A stretch of DNA of 64,000 bases from Rhodobacteraceae bacterium HIMB11 (GTDB lineage Bacteria > Pseudomonadota > Alphaproteobacteria > Rhodobacterales > Rhodobacteraceae). The position numbers and the translations under genes are program-made. The stretch covers positions 186,001-250,000 of the forward strand of contig AVDB01000005.1 of NCBI GenBank assembly GCA_000472185.1, read 5' to 3'. Of this stretch, positions 25,900 to 34,950 are shown in pieces. The notes beneath the pieces are model-generated. The model was not told the origin of the DNA, made no database searches, and worked only from the letters and a program-made list of their open reading frames with translations. Position 1 is the first letter of the stretch. The number at the start of each line of letters is the position of its first letter.

Positions 25900-28299
25900 A
25901 TGAAATTCACACTCTCTTGGCTGAAAGACCATCTGGAAACGGACGCATCCCTTGATGATATTCTGTATGCTTTGACAGATTTAGGGCTTGAGGTGGAAGG
26001 CGTCGAAAACCCTGCCGAGCGATTGGCAGAGTTTTCCATCGGCAAAGTTGTGCATGCGGAAAAACACCCAGACGCAGATAAACTGCGCGTGTGTCAGGTG
26101 GAAACCGACGCGGGCAAAACACAGATCATCTGTGGTGCGCCAAATGCACGCGAAGGCATCACAGTTGTCGTGGCAAAACCTGGTGTCTATGTGCCCGGTA
26201 TTGATACGACCATCGGTGTTGGTAAAATCCGTGGCATCGAAAGCTATGGCATGATGTGTTCCGAGCGCGAGATGGAGCTTTCGGACGAACATGACGGCAT
26301 CATTGAATTGCCATCGGGTGAGGTGGGCGATCGCTTTGTCGATTGGTTGGCCGAAAATGATCCTGCCAAGGTCGATACAGTCATTGAAATCGCGATCACG
26401 CCAAACCGCCCTGATGCATTGGGTGTCCGTGGGATCGCGCGTGATTTGGCGGCCCGCGGTTTGGGCACGTTGAAAGTGCGAGATACTGACCCGATCGAGG
26501 GCACATTCCCATGCCCGATCAGCGTGTCGATTGACGAGGACACTCTGGACCAAGCGCCCGTCTTTTGCGGGCGTGTGGTGCGCGGCGTCAAAAACGGCCC
26601 TAGCCCCGCATGGTTACAAGACTGCCTAAAGGCGATTGGTCTGCGTCCGATTTCCACATTGGTCGATATCACCAACTTCTTCACCTATGATCGCAATCGT
26701 CCGTTGCACGTCTTTGACGCAGATAAGGTTGCGGGAAATACCTTGCGCGTACACCGCGCGGCAGGGGGCGAAACGTTTAAGGCACTGGATGAAAAAGAAT
26801 ATACGTTGATCCAAGGGATGACCGCGATTTCAGACGCCAATGGCGTTGAAAGCCTGGCGGGTATTATGGGTGGTGAACATTCAGGATGTACCGATGAGAC
26901 GACAAATGTGTTTATCGAGGCTGCGTTTTTTGACCCCGTGCGCACGGCATACACGGGCCGTGCGTTAAAAATCCATTCAGATGCACGTTACCGTTTTGAA
27001 CGTGGAATTGACCCTGCATGGACACCGATTGGTTTGGATCATGCAACGCAAGCGATTTTGGATTTGTGCGGTGGTGAGGCATCGGAGGTGGTGATCGCTG
27101 GTGCAATTCCTGATCATTCACGTGCCTATCGTTTGGACACTGATCGCGTGCAATCCTTGGTCGGTATGGAAATTCCTGCCGAGGAACAGCGTGAGACATT
27201 AACCGCGCTAGGTTTCGAATTGGATGGGGATATGGCCCATGTTCCAAGCTGGCGCCCAGATGTTTTGGGCGAAGCGGATTTGGTAGAAGAGGTTGCGCGT
27301 GTCGCATCGCTGACCAAGCTGCAGGGCAAACCATTGCCGCGTACCACAACAGGTGTGCCCAAGGCGATCCTGACACCCATGCAGAAACGCGAACAAATCG
27401 CGCGTCGCACGATGGCATCGCTTGGGTACAATGAATGTGTGACCTATAGCTTCATTGATCGCAAATCTGCCGAACTCTTTGGAGGTGGGGACGATGCGAC
27501 GATGCTAGAAAACCCAATTTCCAGCGATATGAGCCATATGCGCCCCGATCTTTTGGCGGGCCTATTGCAGGCAGCACAGCGCAATCAGGCGCGTGGATTT
27601 TCCGATATGGCCCTGTTTGAAGTTGGCCCCGCATTCCATGGTGGCGAGCCAGAGGAGCAAAACCTGCAGGTTGCGGGCCTTTTGGTTGGGCGCACAGGTC
27701 CCAAAGATGTTCATGGATCCAGTCGCAGTGTCGATTTGTTTGATGCCAAGGCAGATGTTGAGGCAGTATTGGCCGCACTGGGTGCACCCGCCAAGGTTCA
27801 AATTTTGCGCGATGGGGCAAATTGGTGGCATCTGGGTCGTCATGGCCGCATCTGCCTAGGCCCCAAGAAAATGTTGGCGGTGTTCGGTGAAGTGCATCCA
27901 AAAACATTGGCTGAAATGGATGTCAAAGGACCCGCAGTCGCCTTTACCATTTGGCCTGCGGAAATCCCAATGCCCCGCAATGCATCGGCCGCGCGCCCCG
28001 CGCTGCATCTGAATGATTTGCAGGCGGTTGACCGTGATTTTGCCTTTGTCGTTGATGCCAATGTCGAGGCGCTGACACTCGTAAACGCAGCTGCGGGCGC
28101 GGATAAGGCATTGATCGAAAACGTGCATGTGTTCGATGAATTCATCGGCGGATCACTGGGTGAGGGTAAAAAATCACTCGCGATTACTGTTCGCTTGCAA
28201 CCGACGGATGCCACATTGACCGAAAAGGACATCGAAGCCACCTCTGCCAAGATTGTCGAAAAGGTTGTCAAAGCAACTGGTGGCAGCTTGCGCGGCTAA
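25900..28299 (+). CDS. pheT: Phenylalanyl-tRNA synthetase beta subunit
   Basis: A 799-residue subunit, normal for the family. Domains in order: an N-terminal EMAP-type tRNA-binding fold (about 40-150, with ICGAPNAREG), the B3/B4 editing domain (about 210-380, with LVDITNFFTYDRNRPLHVFDAD), the B5 domain, the inactive catalytic-like core (NPISSDMSHMRPDLLAGLL), and a C-terminal ferredoxin-like anticodon-binding domain (about 705-799, RDFAFVVD). It closes the operon before a terminator. Confidence 0.96.
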   Translation: MKFTLSWLKDHLETDASLDDILYALTDLGLEVEGVENPAERLAEFSIGKVVHAEKHPDADKLRVCQVETDAGKTQIICGAPNAREGITVVVAKPGVYVPGIDTTIGVGKIRGIESYGMMCSEREMELSDEHDGIIELPSGEVGDRFVDWLAENDPAKVDTVIEIAITPNRPDALGVRGIARDLAARGLGTLKVRDTDPIEGTFPCPISVSIDEDTLDQAPVFCGRVVRGVKNGPSPAWLQDCLKAIGLRPISTLVDITNFFTYDRNRPLHVFDADKVAGNTLRVHRAAGGETFKALDEKEYTLIQGMTAISDANGVESLAGIMGGEHSGCTDETTNVFIEAAFFDPVRTAYTGRALKIHSDARYRFERGIDPAWTPIGLDHATQAILDLCGGEASEVVIAGAIPDHSRAYRLDTDRVQSLVGMEIPAEEQRETLTALGFELDGDMAHVPSWRPDVLGEADLVEEVARVASLTKLQGKPLPRTTTGVPKAILTPMQKREQIARRTMASLGYNECVTYSFIDRKSAELFGGGDDATMLENPISSDMSHMRPDLLAGLLQAAQRNQARGFSDMALFEVGPAFHGGEPEEQNLQVAGLLVGRTGPKDVHGSSRSVDLFDAKADVEAVLAALGAPAKVQILRDGANWWHLGRHGRICLGPKKMLAVFGEVHPKTLAEMDVKGPAVAFTIWPAEIPMPRNASAARPALHLNDLQAVDRDFAFVVDANVEALTLVNAAAGADKALIENVHVFDEFIGGSLGEGKKSLAITVRLQPTDATLTEKDIEATSAKIVEKVVKATGGSLRG

Positions 28300-28324
28300 T
28301 TTTTGCAGTTTCGCCAAATGATTG

Positions 28325-28360
28325 AAAAGCGGCGTGTTTTTCACGTCGCTTTTTTGTTTT
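28325..28360 (+). terminator. Rho-independent terminator after pheT
   Basis: AAGCGGCGTG, loop of five T, CACGTCGCTT with one G-T pair, then TTTTTGTTTTT. It lies about 26 bases after the pheT stop. Confidence 0.9.
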
Positions 28361-28476
28361 TCACTCAATTGTGATATGTAATTTGAAAAATTCCCATGAT
28401 GTTTGTGTCGTCTATCGCTAAAGCTAGGGCGTGGATGTAGTGCTGGGGAACTCAGTGCACAGGTAGGGACAAACAA

Positions 28477-28908
28477 ATGCTACAAGAATTCAAGGATTTC
28501 ATCGCCAAGGGCAATGTCATGGATATGGCCGTTGGGATTATTATTGGTGCGGCTTTTACAGCGATTGTGAAATCAATGGTGGGGGATTTGATTAACCCCT
28601 TTATCGGACTGTTTATGGGCGGTGTCGATTTCACCAACATGTTCGTCGTTCTAAGCGGTGAAGGAACCTATGCCTCTTTGACCGAGGCGCGGGATGCAGG
28701 CGCGGCCGTTTTTGCGTTTGGGGCCTTTATTATGGCCGTGATCAATTTCCTGATCATCGCCTTTGTCGTGTTCATGTTGGTGCGATACGTGAACAAGGTA
28801 AAAGAAGCCACCGCCAAAGAAGAGGAAGCAGCGCCAGCGCCAGAGGAACCCAAAGGGCCGACAGAATTAGAGGTGCTTTTGGAAATTCGGGACTCACTTA
28901 AGAAATAA
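28477..28908 (+). CDS. mscL: Large-conductance mechanosensitive channel MscL
   Basis: A 143-residue inner-membrane channel that opens under hypo-osmotic stress. It has the amphipathic N terminus [19 protein letters not shown], a first helix [16 protein letters not shown] lining the pore, a periplasmic loop, a second helix about 80-105, and a C-terminal charged helical tail with Glu/Ala/Pro repeats. It is a single gene between two terminators. Confidence 0.95.
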   Translation: MLQEFKDFIAKGNVMDMAVGIIIGAAFTAIVKSMVGDLINPFIGLFMGGVDFTNMFVVLSGEGTYASLTEARDAGAAVFAFGAFIMAVINFLIIAFVVFMLVRYVNKVKEATAKEEEAAPAPEEPKGPTELEVLLEIRDSLKK

Positions 28909-28935
28909 AATAAGATTCAGTTGAGAGAGAACTTG

Positions 28936-28968
28936 CCCCCTCGGTCGAAACCGAGGGGGTCTTTTTTT
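28936..28968 (+). terminator. Rho-independent terminator after mscL
   Basis: CCCCCTCGGT, loop CGAA, ACCGAGGGGG give a perfect 10-bp stem followed by TCTTTTTTT. It ends at the stop of the convergent ald gene; on the minus strand it has no T run. Confidence 0.93.
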
Positions 28969-30082
28969 AGCTAAGGACAGACTTTGGATCGATTGATGCG
29001 ATCCCCAATGCTTCGCCCACGGCGGCATATGTCAGTTGGCCTGCATGCACGTTCAAGCCATTCAACAGATGCGCGTCATCTGCGCATGCCTGACGCCATC
29101 CTTTGTCGGCCAATGCGATGACGAATGGCAATGTCGCGTTGCCCAGTGCCTGTGTAGATGTGCGCGCAACCGCACCTGGCATGTTCGCCACGCAGTAGTG
29201 CATGATGCCGTCTACCTCGTAAATTGGATCTTGGTGTGTTGTGGCGCGCGATGTTTCAAAACACCCACCTTGGTCAATCGCAACATCCACCAACGCCGCA
29301 CCTGGTTTCAAATCAGATAGCTGTGCGCGTGTGATCAATTTTGGCGCGGCCGCACCAGGTACCAAAACCGCGCCGATGATCAAATCCGCCTGCGCGGCCA
29401 GTTCAGCTGTGATCGCCTTTGTCGCATAGGCATTTTTGAAGGTTCCGCCAAACACATCGTCTAAGTAACGCAAACGGTTGACGGAACGATCCAAAACGGT
29501 CACATCCGCGCCCATGCCCGCTGCAACCTTGGCTGCTTGTGTGCCAACAACGCCACCGCCGATAACCAACACGCGCGACGGGCTAACGCCAGCAACACCA
29601 CCCAGAAGGACGCCGCGGCCACCATTTGCCTTTTGCAATGTCCATGAACCAACCTGGGGTGCAAGACGCCCTGCAACTTCTGACATTGGGGCCAATAGGG
29701 GAAGGCCACCATTGTTATCAGTGACTGTTTCATATGCGATTGCCGTACAGCCGCTGTTCAACAGATCGTGGGTTTGATCGGGGTCTGGTGCAAGGTGAAG
29801 GTATGTGAACAACAATTGACCTTCGCGCAACATGGCACGTTCGCCTGATTGTGGTTCTTTCACTTTCACAATCATGTCTGCGCGGTCAAAAACTTCTTTC
29901 GCTGTGGCAACGATTTCTGCGCCTACGGCAGTGTAATCTTCGTCACTGAAACCTGCGGCTGTGCCCGCATTCGTTTCCATCATCACCTGATGGCCACGCT
30001 CTGTCAGTTCGAACACCGCGCTTGGCATCAGGCCGACACGGAACTCTTGTGGTTTAATCTCTTTTGGGCATCCGATTAGCAT
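28967..30082 (-). CDS. ald: Alanine dehydrogenase
   Basis: NAD-dependent enzyme interconverting L-alanine and pyruvate plus ammonia. The 371-residue length is standard. The N-terminal MLIGCPKEIKPQEFRVG and MVKVKEPQ motif, the TYLHLAPD segment with the catalytic His, and the Rossmann motif VIGGGVVGTQAAKVAAGMGA are all present. AGGAG precedes ATG 30082. An Lrp-type regulator is divergently encoded, the usual arrangement for alanine-responsive control of ald. Confidence 0.95.
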   Translation of the reverse strand: MLIGCPKEIKPQEFRVGLMPSAVFELTERGHQVMMETNAGTAAGFSDEDYTAVGAEIVATAKEVFDRADMIVKVKEPQSGERAMLREGQLLFTYLHLAPDPDQTHDLLNSGCTAIAYETVTDNNGGLPLLAPMSEVAGRLAPQVGSWTLQKANGGRGVLLGGVAGVSPSRVLVIGGGVVGTQAAKVAAGMGADVTVLDRSVNRLRYLDDVFGGTFKNAYATKAITAELAAQADLIIGAVLVPGAAAPKLITRAQLSDLKPGAALVDVAIDQGGCFETSRATTHQDPIYEVDGIMHYCVANMPGAVARTSTQALGNATLPFVIALADKGWRQACADDAHLLNGLNVHAGQLTYAAVGEALGIASIDPKSVLS

Positions 30083-30150
30083 GTCACGCTCCTATTGTTG
30101 GATTTGGCGCATAGTTGCGTGTTTGAAGCGAAATAGGTTTGAAATTATTG

Positions 30151-30221
30151 TCGATAAAAAGTATGAAAACAGTAATATCTTCGAAATATGTCTAATAATC
30201 GGGAGAATATTCGAAAATATG
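30151..30221. promoter_or_regulatory. Three TCGA-type sites at 30-bp spacing, probable Lrp operator
   Basis: TCGATAAAAAGTATG (30151), TCGAAATATG (30181) and TCGAAAATATG (30211) start exactly 30 bp apart in the ald-lrp spacer; the last overlaps the start codon of the regulator gene. Equal spacing near three helical turns would put all sites on one DNA face, suitable for an Lrp octamer. Function inferred. Confidence 0.5.
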
Positions 30222-30677
30222 AAAATAGACGCTACAGATCAGCGAATATTGAATCAGTTACAGCGGCGTGGAAAAATTTCTAATGCTGAACTGGCTGAGG
30301 CTGCAAATTTATCGGCATCTGCCTGTCACCGTCGCGTGCAACGGCTTGAGGCTGAGGGCGTGATCAAGGATTATGTCGCCTTGCTGGATGCGCGTAAATC
30401 CGGATTTCCAACGACTGTGTTTGTGGAAATCACACTGTCTGGTCAGGCGGATGAGGTGCTAGAAGCCTTTGAAAAGGCAGTGTCGCGTATTCCCGATGTG
30501 TTGGAATGCCATTTGATGGCCGGCAGCGCAGATTATTTGTTAAAGGTCGTGGCCGAAAACACAGATGATTTTGCGCGCATCCATCGCCAACATTTGGCGC
30601 GACTGCCAGGTGTGGCACAGATGCAGTCATCCTTTGCATTGCGCACGGTATTCAAAACCACGGCCCTGCCCATTTAG
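30219..30677 (+). CDS. Lrp/AsnC family regulator, probably of ald
   Basis: A 152-residue regulator: N-terminal helix-turn-helix (ILNQLQRRGKISNAELAEAA, then ACHRRVQRLEAEGVI) and C-terminal ligand-binding RAM domain (VFVEITLSG, LECHLMAGSADYLLKVV). ATG 30219 starts directly at the conserved MKIDATDQRILNQL; no strong ribosome site precedes it. Being divergent to ald, it probably activates or represses alanine catabolism in response to alanine (an AldR-like role), with autoregulation through the site over its own start. Confidence 0.9.
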   Translation: MKIDATDQRILNQLQRRGKISNAELAEAANLSASACHRRVQRLEAEGVIKDYVALLDARKSGFPTTVFVEITLSGQADEVLEAFEKAVSRIPDVLECHLMAGSADYLLKVVAENTDDFARIHRQHLARLPGVAQMQSSFALRTVFKTTALPI

Positions 30678-30763
30678 TTGTCATTTTGTGGATTAACTGC
30701 ATATAAAGGTGATCCGCTGAAACAGTCATAAAACCGTAACAAAACGAGAATAAGGAATAAAAT

Positions 30764-31693
30764 TTGTCGGAGTCGGATAAAATGTCAGAAGAAGAATATC
30801 AAAGATCGTGGATTGAAGCAGAGCTAGAAGAGACGCTGGATGATCTGTTCGAGGCTGAGTTCAATCAACCTATTCTGACAGAAGAACTGCGCAAAATTTA
30901 CAAAGATAAGCATCCCGATATGCTGGATCGGCGTACCTATTATTCTAATTTGTTGCGCTTACAGTCCGAGCTTGTGAAACTTCAGGATTGGGTGGAACAC
31001 ACGAAATCCAAAGTGTTGATCATCTGCGAAGGCCGCGATAGCGCGGGCAAAGGCGGAGTGATTAAACGCATCACCCAACGCATGAACCCACGTGTTGCCC
31101 GTGTTGTTGCGTTGCCCGCCCCGACCGAACGCGAACAAAGCCAATGGTATTTCCAACGTTTCGTTCCACATCTGCCCGCAGGTGGTGAAATCGTTTTGTT
31201 TGACCGCTCATGGTATAATCGTGCGGGCGTGGAGCGCGTAATGGGATTTGCCAGTGATGCTGAGGTTGATCAGTTTTTTCACGATGTCCCAGAATTTGAA
31301 CGTATGCTGGTGCGTTCAGGTATTATTGTTTTGAAATATTGGTTTTCAATAACGGACGAAGAACAACAGCTTCGGTTTTTGATGCGCATCCATGATCCAA
31401 TGAAACAGTGGAAACTGTCCGCGATGGATCTAGAAAGCCGCATCCGTTGGGAAGATTACACCCGCGCCAAAGAAGACATGTTTGCCAAAACCAATATCCC
31501 AGAAGCACCATGGTATATCGTCGAAGGCAACGATAAAAAACGCGAACGTTTAAATTGCATTGAACACATCCTTTCGAAAATACCGTATCGCGAGGTCGAA
31601 CATGAAAAGGTCGATCTGCCAGAACGTGTGTTTAATCCAGATTACGAACGCCGCGTTCTTCCTGACAAATTATATGTCCCTAAGGTCTATTAA
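30764..31693 (+). CDS. ppk2: Polyphosphate kinase 2
   Basis: PPK2 transfers phosphate between polyphosphate and nucleoside di- or monophosphates. The 309-residue protein has Walker A CEGRDSAGKGG (about residue 85), the lid region, and FDRSWYNRAGVERVMGF (about 145), all diagnostic. A TTG start at 30764 with AAGGA eight bases before it is likely; ATG 30782 is the alternative. Class I (single-domain) PPK2 mostly makes NTP from NDP. Stands alone. Confidence 0.93.
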   Translation: MSESDKMSEEEYQRSWIEAELEETLDDLFEAEFNQPILTEELRKIYKDKHPDMLDRRTYYSNLLRLQSELVKLQDWVEHTKSKVLIICEGRDSAGKGGVIKRITQRMNPRVARVVALPAPTEREQSQWYFQRFVPHLPAGGEIVLFDRSWYNRAGVERVMGFASDAEVDQFFHDVPEFERMLVRSGIIVLKYWFSITDEEQQLRFLMRIHDPMKQWKLSAMDLESRIRWEDYTRAKEDMFAKTNIPEAPWYIVEGNDKKRERLNCIEHILSKIPYREVEHEKVDLPERVFNPDYERRVLPDKLYVPKVY

Positions 31694-31780
31694 GTTTTTA
31701 TCTGTCTTTAAGCGTTTAGTGTAAAGATGGCGTTGAATGTGACGTTAGTAGGTATGTAGATCAATGCAGCTGGACCATTC

Positions 31781-32872
31781 ATGCCAAATCACAGTGCCTT
31801 TATTTCAGAGCTGTATTATCGTCCGAATACAAGTATCACTGAATTTATAGAAGTGACGCTGAAAGCGTCAGAAGATCCAGCAGATTACACATTGTCTTTT
31901 CACACGCAATCTGGGGCCCTGTATTCAAGTTCAAATGCACCAGGTCAGGTTGGCGGTTTGCTTTTACTGAGTGACCCAAACAATGGTGTGTCACAGAATG
32001 CAACTGACCCTGATTATAATGTGTATACGATCATAACCCGTTTCACGACGGCGGGGGCACGTAACGGTGAGTCGCGAGCGGTCGCCCTGTCGAATACAGA
32101 AACGGGTGAAGTGATTGATGCGTATGCGGTCGGCGGATCAAATATTGCACTCACTGGTGGTCCCGCCACGGGAACAACTGCGCTGCGAACAGGGACATCG
32201 GGATCAAATACAACAATTCAGTGGGACAGTGATCGTGTAAAAACGGTAGCTGCGCAGACCCAAGATGCGTCAAACGTGGTTTGTTTTTGTAAAGGTTCCT
32301 ATATTGAGACCCCCTCAGGTCCCCGCAATATTGCGGACCTAGGGGTTGGTGATTTGGTTCATACTTTGGATCGCGGGGCCGTAGCTATTCAGTGGATCGG
32401 CGTCTCGGAATGGCGCAAAGATCAGGTGAAATATTCTGATCGCTTGCGCCCTGTTTTGGTCCCTGCAGGGGCGCTTGGCCCGGACGTGCCCGAATGTGAT
32501 CTTTACGTTTCACCGCAACATCGAATGCTCATTCAATCGACCGATGCAGTTTGCGGCACTACTTAAGAGGTTTTCGTGTCCGCCAAACATTTGGTTGGTC
32601 ACAACGGCGTTCGGTATTCACCAAAAAACGACTGTGTCGAATATTACCACATTTGGTTGGGCAAGCATGAGATCATAAAATCAAACGGGGCCTACACCGA
32701 AAGCTTTTTTCCATGTGCAATGGCGCTAAACGCTCTTACACCGTCCCAGCGTTCGGCGCTTGCGAAAACTCTGTCGGGAAACTACGTCCTTGCGCGTCCG
32801 CATCTGCGGGGGAAACGTTTGCGGGATCTTTTGGCATTATGTAGCCAACAAACCAAACCGCTTATCAATTAG
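31781..32872 (+). pseudogene. Hint-domain protein broken by an in-frame stop
   Basis: The N-terminal part (about 1-150) opens FISELYYRPNTSITEFIEV and looks like a lamin-tail-like (LTD) beta-sandwich. From about residue 167 comes a bacterial Hint domain (CFCKGSYIETPSGPRNI, the Cys at the splice-like start, GVGDLVHTLD, YVSPQHRMLI). At 32564-32566 a TAA interrupts it; the same frame continues (EVFVSAKHLVGHNGV, VEYYHIWLGKHEII, NGAYTESFFPCAMALNAL) to 32872 with clear Hint-family content. One nonsense change therefore removes the C-terminal third. The shortened product (261 residues) may still be made. Roseobacters carry many such proteins, often secreted; function unclear. Confidence 0.75.
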
Positions 32873-32879
32873 ATGCATG

Positions 32880-32919
32880 CAGAAAAAGAAAACCCCTGAT
32901 CCATGACAGATCAGGGGTT
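32880..32919 (-). terminator. Rho-independent terminator of rpsU
   Basis: On the minus strand, AACCCCTGATC, a seven-base loop and GATCAGGGGTT form a perfect 11-bp stem followed by TTCTTTTTC, 27 bases after the rpsU stop. It may also stop readthrough from the Hint gene side. Confidence 0.9.
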
Positions 32920-32945
32920 AAATTTTGGCCAGTGTGGCGGATGAC

Positions 32946-33152
32946 TTACATCATACCTTCACGCTGTGCTTTTTTGCGCGCCAGTTTACGGGCACGGCGG
33001 ATCGCTTCTGCTTTCTCGCGTGCTTTCTTAACTGAGGGTTTCTCGAAATGCTGCTTAAGCTTCATTTCGCGGAAAACACCTTCACGCTGTAGCTTCTTTT
33101 TCAAGGCACGAAGTGCCTGTTCGACGTTGTTGTCGCGAACGCTAACCTGCAT
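32946..33152 (-). CDS. rpsU: Ribosomal protein S21
   Basis: A 68-residue basic small-subunit protein needed for efficient initiation: [20 protein letters not shown], then [16 protein letters not shown] and a very basic C-terminal helix. Its ATG at 33152 has AAAGGTGG upstream. It is a single-gene unit with its own promoter and terminator. Confidence 0.97.
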   Translation of the reverse strand: MQVSVRDNNVEQALRALKKKLQREGVFREMKLKQHFEKPSVKKAREKAEAIRRARKLARKKAQREGMM

Positions 33153-33203
33153 GTGGTTTTCACCACCTTTCTAAGTTTGAGTTTGCAATAGTTGCAGGAG
33201 GCC

Positions 33204-33234
33204 TTGCTATAGCAATCCGATCTCCTATTGTCTA
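33204..33234 (-). promoter_or_regulatory. Putative rpsU promoter with palindromic -10 region
   Basis: On the minus strand TAGACA (33234-33229), 17 bases, TATAGC (33211-33206). The -10 lies inside a perfect 12-bp palindrome TTGCTATAGCAA (33204-33215). The predicted leader is about 47 bases. Palindrome role unknown. Confidence 0.45.
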
Positions 33235-33257
33235 GATAGAACCAAAAAGGAGCGCCC

Positions 33258-33953
33258 GTGGAACAAGCCGAAGTCGTTGAAAAGCTATTGGAAGCTGCCG
33301 AAATGCACGTTCCATTTGATGGATGGGGGGACGAAACCTTTGCTGCGGCCTGTCGGGATGCGGAAATCGACGAATCATTTGCGCGATTATTTTTGCCTCA
33401 GGGCGGGCGTGATTTAGCAGTCGAAGCCCACAAAAAAGGTGATCGCGATATGGTGGCGGCACTCTATGACATGGATCTGTCCGCGCTGCGCTTTCGCGAC
33501 AAAATTGCCACGGCTGTGATACTTCGCTTGCAATGCGCAGGGGACAAGGAATCTGTGCGCCGCGCAACGACATTATTTGCATTACCCCAAAATGCGGCCC
33601 TTGGCGCGAAATTGATTTGGGGGACCTGTGATGCGATTTGGTCAGCGCTGGGCGATCCATCGCGGGATTATAATTGGTACAGTAAACGCGCAACACTCAG
33701 CGGGGTTTATGGATCAACTGTGCTGTATTGGCTGGGTGATACATCAGATGGTGACAGCGCGACCCAAGAATTTTTGGATCGCCGCATTGATAACGTGATG
33801 CAGTTTGAAAAAGTAAAAGGCCAAATTCGGAAATCCCCCAGCCTGATGAAACTTCTCTCAGGACCGCGCGCCATTTTACACAGGCTTACCGCGCCCGAGG
33901 GGCAAACGGATTTGCCAGGGTACATAAACCCAACATCGAAAGAGAACCAATGA
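33258..33953 (+). CDS. COQ9 family ubiquinone biosynthesis protein
   Basis: A 231-residue helical protein of the COQ9 family, a lipid-binding accessory factor of ubiquinone synthesis that presents quinone intermediates to the hydroxylase COQ7. Recognised by the N-terminal TetR-like helices (FDGWGDETFAAACRDAEID) and the C-terminal RDYNWYSKRATLSGVYGSTVLYWLGD block with D at 'GD.S'. Start GTG 33258. It ends in ATGA shared with the following oxidoreductase. Confidence 0.9.
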   Translation: MEQAEVVEKLLEAAEMHVPFDGWGDETFAAACRDAEIDESFARLFLPQGGRDLAVEAHKKGDRDMVAALYDMDLSALRFRDKIATAVILRLQCAGDKESVRRATTLFALPQNAALGAKLIWGTCDAIWSALGDPSRDYNWYSKRATLSGVYGSTVLYWLGDTSDGDSATQEFLDRRIDNVMQFEKVKGQIRKSPSLMKLLSGPRAILHRLTAPEGQTDLPGYINPTSKENQ

Positions 33954-34939
33954 CAACAATGAACGCAATTGAAATCACAGCCCCCGGTGGACCAGAGGTG
34001 CTGCAATCTTGTACGCGCCCACGGCCCGTTCCAAATGCGGATCAAGTCATTATTCAAGTTGCCTATGCGGGCGTTAATCGCCCTGACGCCTTGCAGCGTG
34101 CTGGTCTTTATAATCCGCCCGCAGGTGCCAGTGATCTTCCTGGGCTTGAGGCATCTGGAACTGTGGTTGAGGTCGGGGAAAACGTATCCGGTTTGGCGGT
34201 TGGGGATCGTGTCTGTGCCCTGCTTCCGGGTGGTGGATATGCGGAATATGTTGCGACACCCGCAGCGCATTGCTTGCCAATTCCCACAGGGCTTTCAATG
34301 AAACAAGCGGCCTGCCTTCCCGAAACATTTTTCACCGTTTGGTCCAATGTGTTTATGCGCGGTGGGTTGCAGGCGGGCGAACGTATTTTGATACATGGTG
34401 GGTCATCTGGGATTGGAACAACTGCGATCCAACTGGCCAACGCCTTTGGCGCGCGGGTTTTTGTGACTGCAGGCAGTGATGATAAATGTCAGGCTTGTAC
34501 CGACTTGGGTGCAGAACGTGCGATCAATTATCGCGACGAAGATTTTGTGGACGCGATGCGCGCGGTTGGTGGGGCAAATGTGATATTGGATATGGTGGGT
34601 GGACCTTATATCCCACGTAACCTTAAGGCGCTTGCAGATGATGGACGCCTTGTGCAGATCGCATTTTTGCAAGGCCCCAAAACCGAAGTGAATTTTGTGC
34701 AATTGATGACACGCCGATTGACATTCACGGGGTCAACACTGCGCCCTCAATCAGATTTGGCCAAAGCGAAGATTGCCCAACAGTTGCGCGATGTGGTTTG
34801 GCCTCTCTTGTCGCAGGGGAAAATTGCGCCAGTTATGGACAGTACATTTAACATGGCAGAAGCCGCCGCTGCGCACAGCCGTATGGAAAGTAGTGCGCAT
34901 ATTGGCAAAATTGTTCTGGCGGTTCATCCAGACGAATAA
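33950..34939 (+). CDS. NAD(P)H-quinone oxidoreductase, PIG3-like (MDR family)
   Basis: A 329-residue zinc-free medium-chain reductase. The substrate-side pattern YAGVNRPDALQRAGLYNPPAGASDLPGLE is split here as NRPDALQRAGLY and SDLPGLEASG, and the cofactor-binding motif is GGSSGIGTTAIQLA. Both fit the PIG3/TP53I3 group of quinone reductases. Translation is coupled to coq9. A role in quinone redox cycling is inferred from family and context. Confidence 0.88.
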   Translation: MTTMNAIEITAPGGPEVLQSCTRPRPVPNADQVIIQVAYAGVNRPDALQRAGLYNPPAGASDLPGLEASGTVVEVGENVSGLAVGDRVCALLPGGGYAEYVATPAAHCLPIPTGLSMKQAACLPETFFTVWSNVFMRGGLQAGERILIHGGSSGIGTTAIQLANAFGARVFVTAGSDDKCQACTDLGAERAINYRDEDFVDAMRAVGGANVILDMVGGPYIPRNLKALADDGRLVQIAFLQGPKTEVNFVQLMTRRLTFTGSTLRPQSDLAKAKIAQQLRDVVWPLLSQGKIAPVMDSTFNMAEAAAAHSRMESSAHIGKIVLAVHPDE

Positions 34940-34950
34940 AGGTAGCGAAA

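Noticed and set aside
25981-26553. Minus-strand open frame of 190 codons inside pheT
   Set aside because: Shadow of a universally conserved gene; no independent evidence.
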